A stretch of DNA of 20,914 nt from JBDTMC01 sp039934475 (lineage in GTDB: Bacteria > Acidobacteriota > Terriglobia > Bryobacterales > Bryobacteraceae), in the NCBI GenBank assembly GCA_039934475.1, contig JBDTMC010000086.1, positions 1 to 20,914 on the forward strand, written 5' to 3'. Under the pieces are notes generated by a model, which saw only the letters and a program-made list of their open reading frames with translations, was not told the origin of the DNA and made no database searches. Positions 5,661-14,156 of the stretch are shown one piece after another (the first letter of the stretch is position 1; every line of letters begins with the position of its first letter). A program made the position numbers and the translations under genes.

Positions 5661-7685
5661 CTACTCTGTTCCGGATCTCAGAAGTTCGGGGCCTTTCGCG
5701 GTGGCTTGGATGGTAACCAAGTGCTGCCCGCGAGGTAGCGTGAGTAAATACCGCTCACCCACTTTCTGCGCTTCGGCTTGCCAGGGTCCGCCGTCCAATT
5801 CCACGGCGTACGGTGCCGCGTTCAAGAGGAAGTACGCGCGCGATTTGCTGGAGTATGAGATCTCTACGCCGCTTTCCAAAGCCGATGCCGTCTGAAGGTC
5901 CGCATTGTAATCCAGAATTCGGACTGCTGGCTGTTCCTTCGCCGGCTCAACGGCCATAGCCCCGCGCGGTAGCCAAACAATGCCGTCGCCAGCCACGGGC
6001 CACGCCTTCCCGTTCACCTGGGCCGCGCCGTCCCACTTCACGCCGACGCCATTCTCAGACACAATAACCAACTTGTCGCCGGACTGCACCAAGCGGTTCA
6101 CGCTCGCCGCCGCCGCCGGCAAGAGGGCCAGATCCGGCGCCATGATGGACTGTTCAAAATACAACGCCACCCGCGCAAACGCGCCCGCCGCCAGGTGAAC
6201 AAGTTGGAACAATTCCACGCCCGTTTGTTGCTTGGTCGGATACACATCCTGATAGCGCTCAACGATGTTGATGTCGATGGCGAGCCGGTCCGGCTTCTTG
6301 GCGATGGTTTCGTAGCGCTTCCGGATCTCTGGATAGCGCTGCGGTCCCATGTCCCACACTGTCGCCGGGTCTTCGATCAGGAACGTGATCTCGCGCGCCT
6401 CTGTAGTTGGCAGCAGGGCCGCCACGTCCGCGCCAATCTTGTCCCGCATGGTGGTGTCGAAGCGGTCGTCCACGTGGGTCAGAACCACATCCAGTTGCGG
6501 TCTCGCGCGCCGCGTCTTATCCAACTCCTTGATCCACTCCTCTTGCATGCGATGGGCGAGTCCGGCCCGGTACTCCAGAAACTGGCGCAGTCCCTTGGGG
6601 TTGTTGGCGCCCGCCGCGAACAGATCCAGCGGATCGAATCCCGCGGTCTTCTTAAACTCTGCCCGGATGTCATCGTTCATCGGCGTGAAGCGAGCCGGAT
6701 TTGCCGCACCTTCCAACGACTCGAAATACAGCTCTGCCAGATTCACTCCATCCCAATCGAACCGCTTCAGTAACGCATCCACACCATCGGAAGCCGCACG
6801 GAAGCAATCACGGTTCGCCAGGTTCATCAGCTTGCGCCAATCCAGATGAGCGTCCTGCCCGATCGCAGTCTTCTCTCGCCACTGCGGATGATCCTGCCAG
6901 AACTTCTCGCTGACGTGTGGCAACTCCACCCACGCATAAACCTGAATGGCATTCCGATGGCAGGCGGCGATCAACTCGTTCAAGTACTTGTCGCGCGCCG
7001 CATCCGGTTCCCAGTAGTGCCACGCCGCCACGTGCAGCGCTGCAATGCCTGACTTTCGCCACCGCCTCGCGATCCACTCCACGTCCACTCGCGTGCGATA
7101 CGAGGAATCGAAAAACGCCCACAGGCGCGCCGAGCGCAACGGCGGCTCCACGCCCAGGTCCATCAGCGCTTGCGGGATATACGGGAACCGTTCATAGCCC
7201 TCTTTGCCCGGCGACACCGCCAGCCACAGCACGGCCCCTGAGCCGCGCTTCAAACCGGCCACCAGGGGATAACCCTTCCACCGCTCGCTCGCATAAACGG
7301 TGGCGCCCTCCGGTGTCTGCCACACCGGCAGGTCAAGGCTTCGTTCCCAAACCACCGGCACGCGCGGATTATGCACATCCACCAAGCTCCGAACGGGCGT
7401 CCTCTGCTGTCCCGGACGAAACCCCAACGCCCGCGCCAGGGGCGAATCACCCTCCAGAATCAGGTGGGCTCCCTGCTCCAGGCGCGGCATCCACTGCGCC
7501 GCATCGGGATCGGAGCCCGCCGGGAAGACGATGAAGTTGCTTTCGCCGGCGTCGGGGACAAATCCGACTGATGTCAGGATCGCGGTCCACGACCCGGCAT
7601 CATCACTCGCGATGTGGAAAGAAAACGTCGGCTTGGCCAACGCGGGTAGCGCGGCCAGCAGAAGACACACGATACTAGTGCGCAT
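5661..7685 (-). CDS. Secreted family-10-like glycoside hydrolase (GHL type)
   Basis: A 674-residue exported protein. Residues 1-17 are a signal peptide (MRTSIVCLLLAALPALA). Residues 20-180 form an alpha/beta region resembling a glutamine-amidotransferase-like fold, without catalytic residues that I can assign. Residues about 186-520 look like a (beta/alpha)8 glycosidase-like barrel: LWAFFDSSYRTRVDVEWIARRW, VYAWVELPHVSEKFW, MNLANRD and FDWDGVNLAELYFES, where Glu318 and Glu322 are candidate acids. The remaining 150 residues are beta-rich and may be a carbohydrate-binding or Ig-like domain. The family includes uncharacterised glycosyl-hydrolase-like proteins related to those in polysaccharide export loci (PgaB and PelA types). 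Its ATG overlaps the end of the TPR gene by 11 bases, so the two are translated together. Substrate unknown; a structural, non-catalytic role cannot be excluded. Confidence 0.78.
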   Translation of the reverse strand: MRTSIVCLLLAALPALAKPTFSFHIASDDAGSWTAILTSVGFVPDAGESNFIVFPAGSDPDAAQWMPRLEQGAHLILEGDSPLARALGFRPGQQRTPVRSLVDVHNPRVPVVWERSLDLPVWQTPEGATVYASERWKGYPLVAGLKRGSGAVLWLAVSPGKEGYERFPYIPQALMDLGVEPPLRSARLWAFFDSSYRTRVDVEWIARRWRKSGIAALHVAAWHYWEPDAARDKYLNELIAACHRNAIQVYAWVELPHVSEKFWQDHPQWREKTAIGQDAHLDWRKLMNLANRDCFRAASDGVDALLKRFDWDGVNLAELYFESLEGAANPARFTPMNDDIRAEFKKTAGFDPLDLFAAGANNPKGLRQFLEYRAGLAHRMQEEWIKELDKTRRARPQLDVVLTHVDDRFDTTMRDKIGADVAALLPTTEAREITFLIEDPATVWDMGPQRYPEIRKRYETIAKKPDRLAIDINIVERYQDVYPTKQQTGVELFQLVHLAAGAFARVALYFEQSIMAPDLALLPAAAASVNRLVQSGDKLVIVSENGVGVKWDGAAQVNGKAWPVAGDGIVWLPRGAMAVEPAKEQPAVRILDYNADLQTASALESGVEISYSSKSRAYFLLNAAPYAVELDGGPWQAEAQKVGERYLLTLPRGQHLVTIQATAKGPELLRSGTE

Positions 7686-9684
7686 ACCAGATCCCCGCTC
7701 GAAGATCGTTAAACTGTGGTCCTCGCGGATTCCCTTCGGTCACCGTATAAGCCCCGCGCAGCAGACTCACCGTGAAATAGAGCGATCGCGGCATCGACGC
7801 GAATCGGAACTTCAGACCCGGGCCAGTCTCGCCGAAATTCGCCCAATATTGATGTTTTGCGTCGGCGGTCAAGTTGGCATTCCAAAACAATTGCAACTGG
7901 AAGCCGCCCAAGCTATCGCGAGGCGCAAACGTCCAACCGGCGCGGTTCTGCGAATAGAAGATCGTGTCGTTCTGAAACCGGCTGACAAAGACAGCATCCA
8001 GGTTCATCTCAAAGAACGCTCCTCCCGCTTCGCTCGTCAACAGCCGGCCGAATCCCTTTGAGAACGAGAGCCCACCGCGATAATCGGGCTTCATGAACCC
8101 GCCACTGGGACGCCGTCCCAGGTAGCTCATCGCCATGCCCGCCTCGCCCCACGCCACCAAGCCGCGCCGCGGCACTGTAGCCAGGCCGAGCGCGAAGATG
8201 ATGCTGCTCTCAGAAAGATACTGCGGATAGATAGAGCCCGGGTTATCGATTCCGCCGCGAGCATCTCCTACAAAGCGGGTGGAGAAGTACGGATGAACGG
8301 GCACCCCCGGAATGCGGAGTTCCGTCTTCACCTGCCCGTAGGCGAACAGGTCGTGCCAGCGCGTGGAGAAGATCGGGTACATCCACACCGACGTGTGAAT
8401 GCGCGCCAAACCCGCCTCCAGATTCCGGTAGGCCCGGTTGGCCTCTGCGGCTACCGCCGGTTCCGGGCTTTTGCTCGCCAACCGAAACCAACGCACGGCC
8501 GAAGGATCGTCTTTCAGAATGTTATTGGTCCAACCAAGCTTAAGGATCACGGAGAAGTCGAGCGGATCGGTTTCATGCGCCACATTCAAATACTTCAGTG
8601 CGTCCTGCAAATAGCCGGCTTGCAGGCTACGTTCAGCCAGTGTCTTGGCTTGTATCGACACCTGCTTCCGCGGCACCTCAGACTTTCGATGCAGCGTCTG
8701 TGGCATGCCAAGTGCAGTGCGGATCCGGTCTGCCAGCTCTTCATCCGGACCTTCCAGAGCCCGCTTCAGCAGCGGCATCGCTCCCGCCGTGTCCTTGGCG
8801 GCCAATCGCAGAAGACCCAACTGCGCTGCGGCCAGCAGATCGTCCGGCAATAATTCAACCAGCTTGCTGAACTCACGCTCCGCGTCTTTGCCCTGCTTCA
8901 TCTCGATATACAGGTACCCGAGTTCCCGTCGCAGTCCGGCATTCGTAGGATCAAGCTCGATGGCGCGCTGGAACTCGTACACGTAGGGATAGCGCGAACC
9001 CAACAAGTCACGGGCCTCTTCCGCTGCCCGAGGTTCGGCGCCCCGCGAAGCCGCGATCAGATAGGTGGTCGCCTGTTCTTCGCGTTTCATCAGCCGGGCC
9101 ACACGGCCCATATCCACCAACAGGCTGCGCATGGCCGGCTTCAGTTTCCAGGCGGCTTCGTAGTGCATCAGGGCCAGAGGCAGTTCATCGCGCTGTTCGG
9201 CTAGCCCGGCAAGGTCTTTGTGGGCACTGAAGTTGCCAGGCGATGCTGCCAGCGCCTGCTTCCAACGTTCGATCCCTTCGCGCAGCGGCCGGTCTATATT
9301 CTCAAAAGCTTGCGAAGCCGTAGCGCGCGATTCCGGATCCCCCGTCTTGGCCACGCGCTCGAAGATCCGCCGCGCCGCCGCCACCTGCTTCGTCTCATTC
9401 GCTAGAAAAGCGAATTCAAGCGCCAGGTGCAAGTCATCGGGAGCCAGATGCATCGCGGTGGCAAACTCATCGCGTGCGGCCACGGTGTCGCCAACTTTCA
9501 GATAGGTGTAGGCAAGATCTTTATGAACCGCAACTCGCCCCGGCTCCGCCGTCAGGCTTTGGCGAAATGCGGCAATGCTTTCGTCGTATTGCCGGGTCCG
9601 GAGGAGTTCGTAGGCCCTTTCAAGCGGCGCTTGTGCATGGAGAAGACACAAGGCGCCGCCGAGCCATAAGGCTAAAAGCTTCAT
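7675..9684 (-). CDS. Secreted TPR protein with probable outer-membrane beta-barrel tail (NfrA/PgaA-like layout)
   Basis: A 669-residue exported protein. Residues 1-18 are a signal peptide (MKLLALWLGGALCLLHAQ). Residues 20-420 are mostly tetratricopeptide helices, e.g. AYELLRTRQYDESIAAFRQS, AHKDLAGLAEQRDELPLALM and ALKYLNVAHETDPLDFSVIL. From about 430 to the end the sequence changes to alternating aromatic beta-strands (WMYPIFSTRWHDLFAYG, YWANFGETGPGLKFRF, ending LRAGIWYAH), reminiscent of the C-terminal domain of phage-N4 adsorption protein NfrA and of TPR-barrel polysaccharide exporters such as PgaA and PelB. A plausible role is passage or binding of an extracellular polysaccharide at the outer membrane, together with the glycosidase-like protein encoded by the overlapping next gene. 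No synthase gene is in view, so the pathway is inferred. It is the first gene of the minus-strand cluster and is divergent from the dehydrogenase. Confidence 0.8.
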   Translation of the reverse strand: MKLLALWLGGALCLLHAQAPLERAYELLRTRQYDESIAAFRQSLTAEPGRVAVHKDLAYTYLKVGDTVAARDEFATAMHLAPDDLHLALEFAFLANETKQVAAARRIFERVAKTGDPESRATASQAFENIDRPLREGIERWKQALAASPGNFSAHKDLAGLAEQRDELPLALMHYEAAWKLKPAMRSLLVDMGRVARLMKREEQATTYLIAASRGAEPRAAEEARDLLGSRYPYVYEFQRAIELDPTNAGLRRELGYLYIEMKQGKDAEREFSKLVELLPDDLLAAAQLGLLRLAAKDTAGAMPLLKRALEGPDEELADRIRTALGMPQTLHRKSEVPRKQVSIQAKTLAERSLQAGYLQDALKYLNVAHETDPLDFSVILKLGWTNNILKDDPSAVRWFRLASKSPEPAVAAEANRAYRNLEAGLARIHTSVWMYPIFSTRWHDLFAYGQVKTELRIPGVPVHPYFSTRFVGDARGGIDNPGSIYPQYLSESSIIFALGLATVPRRGLVAWGEAGMAMSYLGRRPSGGFMKPDYRGGLSFSKGFGRLLTSEAGGAFFEMNLDAVFVSRFQNDTIFYSQNRAGWTFAPRDSLGGFQLQLFWNANLTADAKHQYWANFGETGPGLKFRFASMPRSLYFTVSLLRGAYTVTEGNPRGPQFNDLRAGIWYAH

Positions 9685-9777
9685 GGGTGTTCACTGGATC
9701 CGATGCGGGCATTTGATTCTCTAGTGGGCGGCCTCTTGGAGATCTCTCATTCGATTTGGGGGTTACGATGGTTGTAT

Positions 9778-10941
9778 ATGTTCCGCGGCGTAGACTATCT
9801 CCATATCGATTCCCTGTTTGACGAAGAAGAGCTGCTGGTCCGCCAGACCGCCCGTCAGTTTGTCGAAGAGCGGGTCGTTCCCGTCGTTCGCGATGCCTAT
9901 CGCGACGGACGCTTTCCCACCGAAATCATCAAGCCGATGGCTGACATGGGCTTCCTCGGCGCCAACCTCGAAGGGTACGGCTGCGCCGGCTTAAGCAACG
10001 TCGCCTACGGCTTGATCATGCAGGAAATCGAACGCGCCGATTCCGGCATCCGCAGCTTCGTTTCCGTCCAGGGTGCACTGGTGATGTATCCCATCCACGC
10101 CTTTGGCAGCGACGCGCAAAAGGATCGCTGGCTGCCGCGCCTGCAATCGGGCGACTCCATCGGCTGCTTCGGCCTCACTGAGCCGCAGTTCGGTTCCAAC
10201 CCTTCCGCCATGTTGACCAAGGCCGTGCCGGACGGCAGCGAGTGGATCATCAACGGCGAAAAAACGTGGATCACCAATGGATCGATGGCCGACATCGCCA
10301 TAGTGTGGGCACGTACTCCCGACGGCATTCGCGGCTTCCTGGTGGAGCGTGGCACGCCGGGCTACACCACCTCCGACATCCACGGCAAACTGTCGATGCG
10401 CGCCTCCGTCACTTCCAGCCTCGCCTTCAATGACTGCCGCATTCCGGCGGAGAATATGCTCCCCCACGGCAAAGGCTTGAAGGCGGCACTGGCCTGCCTC
10501 TCCCAGGCGCGCCACGGCATCGGCTGGGGCGTGGTGGGCGCGGCGATGGATTGCTACAACACGGCGCTCGACTACACACTCACCCGGAAACAGTTCGATA
10601 GCCGCCCCATCGCGTCGCACCAGATGGTTCAGGAGAAACTGGCCTCCATGATCACGGAGATCACGAAGGCACAACTACTGGCCATCCAGGTAGGCCGGCT
10701 GAAGGACAAGGGCAAGGCGGAGGCCGCTCATATTTCCATGCTGAAGCGGAACAACGTTGCCATGGCGCTGGATTGCGCGCGCCTCAGCCGCGACCTCATG
10801 GGCGCCAACGGCATCATGGACGAATACCCGATCATGCGTCACATGTGCAATCTTGAAACCGTGAAAACCTACGAAGGCACTGACCACATCCACACGCTCG
10901 TCATCGGGGAACGGATCACCGGTATCCCCGCCTACCGATGA
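9778..10941 (+). CDS. gcdH: Acyl-CoA dehydrogenase, glutaryl-CoA dehydrogenase-like
   Basis: FAD enzyme of 387 residues from ATG 9778. The sequence tracks glutaryl-CoA dehydrogenase over its whole length: GYGCAGLSNVAYGLIMQE, ADSGIRSFVSVQ, GCFGLTEPQFGSNPSAM (flavin/substrate region), NGEKTWITNGSMAD, LKRNN and the C-terminal TYEGTDHIHTLVIGERITGIPAY. Glu366 (in YEGT) aligns with the catalytic base, and Arg92 (in DSGIRS) with the arginine expected to bind the distal carboxylate of glutaryl-CoA. That reaction yields crotonyl-CoA and CO2 in lysine, tryptophan and benzoate breakdown. An in-frame ATG at 9703 would add 25 residues without family counterpart, so I prefer 9778. The motif after YEGT reads DHIH rather than the usual HDIH. 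It overlaps the methyltransferase start by ATGA. Whether it decarboxylates cannot be judged by eye. Confidence 0.88.
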   Translation: MFRGVDYLHIDSLFDEEELLVRQTARQFVEERVVPVVRDAYRDGRFPTEIIKPMADMGFLGANLEGYGCAGLSNVAYGLIMQEIERADSGIRSFVSVQGALVMYPIHAFGSDAQKDRWLPRLQSGDSIGCFGLTEPQFGSNPSAMLTKAVPDGSEWIINGEKTWITNGSMADIAIVWARTPDGIRGFLVERGTPGYTTSDIHGKLSMRASVTSSLAFNDCRIPAENMLPHGKGLKAALACLSQARHGIGWGVVGAAMDCYNTALDYTLTRKQFDSRPIASHQMVQEKLASMITEITKAQLLAIQVGRLKDKGKAEAAHISMLKRNNVAMALDCARLSRDLMGANGIMDEYPIMRHMCNLETVKTYEGTDHIHTLVIGERITGIPAYR

Positions 10942-11657
10942 ACTGGGATGCCGCCCGTTACCAAAGCGGGCATAACTACGTGTATCAATACGGCGCCGAC
11001 CTGATCGGGATGCTCGCGCCACAGCCCGGCGAACGCATACTCGACTTGGGCTGCGGCACCGGCCAGTTGACGGCCGAGATTGCCAAAACCGGTGCCACCG
11101 TAATCGGTGTGGATCGATCCCCGGAAATGATCACCGAAGCGAGCCGCCAGTTCCCCGCCATCCAGTTCCTGGTCGCCGACGGCGCATCGTTCGTCCTTGA
11201 TCGGCCCGTGGATGCCATCTTCTCGAACGCCGCCTTGCATTGGATGAAGCCGCCCCAACCGGTAGCCGCCGCCATGGCCCGGGCCTTGAAACCGGGAGGG
11301 CGCCTGGTGATCGAATTTGGAGGCAAAGGAAACGTCCAGAGCGTGCTTGATGCCGCACGAACCGTACTCGGCAACTTCGAAAACCCCTGGTATTACCCCA
11401 GCGTCGCCGAGTACGCTTCACTCCTCGAAGCGAACGGCCTGGAAGTCACCTTCGCCGCCCTCTTCCCGCGCCCCACGGAGTTGAAGCCCAACGCAGGCAT
11501 GGACGACTGGCTGCGTATGTTCGCTACGCCGATCTTTGGAACGCGCGAAGACAAAATCGCCGAAGCGGTGGAATATCTTCGCCCTAAGCTCTGCCAGGAT
11601 GGCGTGTGGCGAGTGGACTACCGGCGCCTGCGCATTACGGCGCGGAAGAACAATTGA
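10938..11657 (+). CDS. Class I SAM-dependent methyltransferase (trans-aconitate methyltransferase-like)
   Basis: A 239-residue soluble Rossmann-fold methyltransferase. Motif I is ILDLGCGTGQLT (residues 34-45), motif II is VIGVDRSPEMI, a third SAM-contact region is FLVADGASF, and motif IV is DAIFSNAALHWM, followed by ALKPGGRLVIEFGG. The start NWDAARYQSGHNYVYQYG and the HWM segment resemble the Tam (trans-aconitate 2-methyltransferase) and UbiE/small-molecule groups. The substrate is probably a small carboxylate or CoA-pathway metabolite, but this is inference. The ATG overlaps the stop of the dehydrogenase (ATGA, 10938-10941), implying translational coupling. Its own stop is one base away from the stop of the convergent TlpA-like gene. 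Confidence 0.88.
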   Translation: MNWDAARYQSGHNYVYQYGADLIGMLAPQPGERILDLGCGTGQLTAEIAKTGATVIGVDRSPEMITEASRQFPAIQFLVADGASFVLDRPVDAIFSNAALHWMKPPQPVAAAMARALKPGGRLVIEFGGKGNVQSVLDAARTVLGNFENPWYYPSVAEYASLLEANGLEVTFAALFPRPTELKPNAGMDDWLRMFATPIFGTREDKIAEAVEYLRPKLCQDGVWRVDYRRLRITARKNN

Positions 11658-11658
11658 A

Positions 11659-12843
11659 TTAGTGCGATGCCGGCACGTTCTCCGCGAGCAACTTCTCCAC
11701 TAAGCCGGTGACGTCTTCCTTTAAGCGCGTATGCAATTCGCCGGTTGCGATACTGGCGAAGCCTGCGTGAGTGGCGCGCACACGCCCATCGCGCCCCAGG
11801 AAAAAGGTCGCTGGCCACGTGTTCAGATTCACCGCTTGCGGTAGTTGATCGTGCACTCCTTCCGGGTCGCCGCACACCAATACCGTGTATTCAATACCGT
11901 ACTTCTTGATAAATGCATGCAGCCGCCGCGGATCTCTTCCCTCATCGCCCTCTTCAAACGACAGCGAGACGATCTCTAACCCCAAGCCGTGATAACGCTT
12001 GTACAGCTCCATCAGAAACGGCGCTTCATCATGACAGTTGGGGCACCAACTCCCGCCCACGGCCACCAGAACCACTTTGCCCTGAAACTGCGCATCGGTG
12101 TCCGACACCATCTTGCCGTTGATATCGGGAAACCGGAAGTGGAAAGGCTCGGCCGGGTCGCGGACGGTCGTATAGTGAGCCGGATCGGCGGGTGGCGGCA
12201 ATCCTCTGGCTCTCGCTACGTCTTCGCGGACAGCCGTCATCGGCTTGCCGTTGTACGCTACCGCTAAACCGCCGTTTTCCTGCGGTGTCAGCACGATCAT
12301 CGACGGACGCGCCCCGGAAAAATGGCCCAGCACGAAGCTGCCGTCCTGATACTTTCCGCTGAGCGTCCCCGTGTCCCCGTCAATCCGCAGAACCGCCGCC
12401 GAAACCTCGCTCCCCGTCTGGTTGATCACCATCCGCCACGCCGTCTCACCCGTGGAACGATTGTTCTGAATCTGCCAGTTCCCCGCAATCGGCGGCGTAG
12501 TGCCCGTCGCCGCTGGCTGCACCGCACTGGCGCGGATCGGAAAGACTTTTTTGTTCCGTGTATATGTGCCTTCCCAAGCGCCATCTTTCCACGTGATCTC
12601 CAACTTGCCCGCATAGTGCGCGAACTCGGCATTCAGCTTGTCGCCGGCCAGCGTGGCGCTAGTCGAAGTCACCCGGTCCTCGCCGTTTCGGAACGCCGCC
12701 GCCGGATGCTGCGCGTCGCCTAGCAGTTCCAAGCGAAAAGGAATCCGCAATTCGTAGACGGTCACCGTAGCGTCCCAGGAACTGGGCAGTGGCTGGCCAA
12801 ACACGCCTAGCGAGAGAATCGGCAGGCAGAGAAGAAGTCGCAT
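11659..12843 (-). CDS. Secreted TlpA-like thioredoxin-fold protein with long N-terminal beta domain
   Basis: From ATG 12843 the protein has 394 residues: a signal peptide (MRLLLCLPILSLGVFG), about 200 residues of beta-rich sequence, and a C-terminal redoxin/TlpA domain. The active site is WCPNC (Cys267 and Cys270, residues 266-270), and the cis-Pro loop is NTWPATFFLGRDGR (Pro344). TlpA and ResA relatives reduce disulfides in exported proteins, for example apocytochromes. The N-terminal region contains two similar segments, AGKLEITWKDGAWEGTYTRN and DTGTLSGKYQDGSFVLGHFSG, like acidobacterial redoxins with a DUF-type beta domain. The frame opens at 12921, but a signal peptide directly after Met at 12843 and a -10-like box at 12874-12879 support the shorter form. 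Partner oxidoreductase (DsbD/CcdA) is not in view. Confidence 0.86.
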   Translation of the reverse strand: MRLLLCLPILSLGVFGQPLPSSWDATVTVYELRIPFRLELLGDAQHPAAAFRNGEDRVTSTSATLAGDKLNAEFAHYAGKLEITWKDGAWEGTYTRNKKVFPIRASAVQPAATGTTPPIAGNWQIQNNRSTGETAWRMVINQTGSEVSAAVLRIDGDTGTLSGKYQDGSFVLGHFSGARPSMIVLTPQENGGLAVAYNGKPMTAVREDVARARGLPPPADPAHYTTVRDPAEPFHFRFPDINGKMVSDTDAQFQGKVVLVAVGGSWCPNCHDEAPFLMELYKRYHGLGLEIVSLSFEEGDEGRDPRRLHAFIKKYGIEYTVLVCGDPEGVHDQLPQAVNLNTWPATFFLGRDGRVRATHAGFASIATGELHTRLKEDVTGLVEKLLAENVPASH

Positions 12844-12873
12844 TGGAATCTCGAGCTTGTCTATCGACATACG

Positions 12874-12903
12874 ATAATAACTCTGATGCGCGATTTCACC
12901 CAA
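12874..12903 (-). promoter_or_regulatory. Possible promoter of the TlpA-like gene
   Basis: On the minus strand TATTAT (12879-12874) matches the -10 consensus at five of six positions, with TTGGGT (12903-12898) 18 bases upstream as a weak -35. Transcription would begin around 12867, about 24 bases before the ATG at 12843, which supports that start over 12921. Tentative. Confidence 0.35.
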
Positions 12904-13001
12904 CGATTCTAACGCTCCCAAGATCCTACCTGCCCAAAACAGCGTAAAATCCCTTCATCCCGGCCTTTTTCCGGTGGCCCTGCGATTGCATACCCGAAGG
13001 T

Positions 13002-14141
13002 ATGGAAGCACAAACTGGCGTCACTACACTCACCCCCCGGCTGGTCTTCTGGGAGCTCACAACTGGTTGTAATCTCAGGTGCATCCACTGCCGCGCCAGT
13101 GCCACGGAGTTGATGAGCCCAAACGACCTCAGCTATGGGGAATGCTGCCAGATAGTGGATCAGCTTGCGGAATATGCCCCAATGATCCTCGTGCTCAGCG
13201 GTGGCGAATCTCTCTGGCGCCGCGACGTCTTCGACATCGCCAAGCGCGCCCGCAGTAAGGGAATCCGTGTCGCCCTCGCCACCAACGGGACCCTCGTCGA
13301 TGAAACCATGGCCATCCGTATTAAAGAGGCGGGCATCGAACGTGTTTCCATCAGCCTCGACGGAGCCGATCCCGTCACCCACGACACCTTCCGTGGCCAC
13401 ACCGGCGCTTTTGAAGCCGCCATTCACGGCCTGAAGTGCCTGAAGGATCTGGGCGTCTCCACCCAGATCAACTCGACGATTTCCCACCACAACTCCCACC
13501 AGTTGCCTGAGATCCTCGACCTGGCCAAACGCCTCGGCGTTGACGCCTTCCACCTTTTCTTATTGGTCCCCGTCGGCTGCGGTCTCACCATCGCAGAGAA
13601 TCAGACCATTCGAGGTGAGGAAGCCGAAGAGATCCTCAACTGGTTCTACGACCGCTCACTCGATTGCGGGATGGAGCTAAAGGCCACCTGCGCGCCGCAC
13701 TACTATCGCATCGTCCGTCAGCGCCGCGCCGAAGCCCGCCGCGCCGGCCAGGTTGTTCCCGAACTCCCCGGACGCGGGCACGGCCAGGGTGCCGGACACC
13801 CCGCCGCCGCCATGAATCAAATGACCCGCGGCTGCCTCGCCGGCACCGGCGTCTGCTTTATCTCCCACGACGGCGAAGTCCAGCCCTGCGGCTACCTCCC
13901 GGTCTCAGCCGGCAATCTGCGCAAGGACACCTTTCGCGACATCTGGCAGCACGCCGAGGTCTTTGAAACGCTCCGTGACAACGATTCCCTGGAAGGCAAG
14001 TGCGGCCACTGCGAATTCACCAACGTGTGCATGGGCTGCCGCGCGCGCGCCTATGGAGTCACCGGGAATTATTTGGCGGAAGAGCCGTTCTGCATCTATG
14101 AACCCAAGACGCCGGCCAAGCCCCACGTCCACGTCCACTAA
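13002..14141 (+). CDS. Radical SAM/SPASM protein, AhbD/NirJ-like
   Basis: A 379-residue iron-sulfur enzyme. The radical-SAM cluster motif is Cys23-x3-Cys27-x2-Cys30 (CNLRCIHC), followed by SGGES (66-70) and ISLDGADP. The opening PRLVFWELTTGCNLRCIHCRA, the segment ATCAPHYYRI (228-237) and the C-terminal CFISHDGEVQPCGYLPVSAGN match the AhbD/NirJ branch, whose members modify propionate side chains of porphyrins (heme b from didecarboxysiroheme, or heme d1). Cysteines 278, 285, 296, 334, 337, 343, 346 and 364 form a SPASM-type auxiliary-cluster region. A Gly/Ala/His-rich insert (about 244-272) and a C-terminal PHVHVH tail are unusual and could bind metal. No other heme gene is nearby, so the substrate may differ. 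A pseudouridine synthase gene follows 15 bases downstream. A weak TAAAAT at 12945-12950 could be its -10. Confidence 0.85.
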   Translation: MEAQTGVTTLTPRLVFWELTTGCNLRCIHCRASATELMSPNDLSYGECCQIVDQLAEYAPMILVLSGGESLWRRDVFDIAKRARSKGIRVALATNGTLVDETMAIRIKEAGIERVSISLDGADPVTHDTFRGHTGAFEAAIHGLKCLKDLGVSTQINSTISHHNSHQLPEILDLAKRLGVDAFHLFLLVPVGCGLTIAENQTIRGEEAEEILNWFYDRSLDCGMELKATCAPHYYRIVRQRRAEARRAGQVVPELPGRGHGQGAGHPAAAMNQMTRGCLAGTGVCFISHDGEVQPCGYLPVSAGNLRKDTFRDIWQHAEVFETLRDNDSLEGKCGHCEFTNVCMGCRARAYGVTGNYLAEEPFCIYEPKTPAKPHVHVH

Positions 14142-14156
14142 GTCATCCTGAAGAGG

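Noticed and set aside
7300..8061. 253-codon plus-strand open frame across the junction of the TPR and glycosidase-like genes
   Set aside because: It spans the overlap of two well-supported minus-strand genes and reads as Arg/Ser-rich sequence without domains; it is a GC-rich shadow.
9991..10674. 227-codon minus-strand open frame opposite the dehydrogenase
   Set aside because: The plus-strand enzyme is recognisable residue by residue here; the antisense frame has no features.
10872..10896. DHIH instead of the usual HDIH after the catalytic YEGT of the dehydrogenase
   Set aside because: The position varies among acyl-CoA dehydrogenases and the catalytic Glu is intact, so loss or change of activity cannot be argued from it.
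12909..13553. 214-codon minus-strand open frame opposite the radical SAM gene
   Set aside because: It is antisense to the cluster-binding region of a clear radical SAM protein and lacks recognisable motifs.
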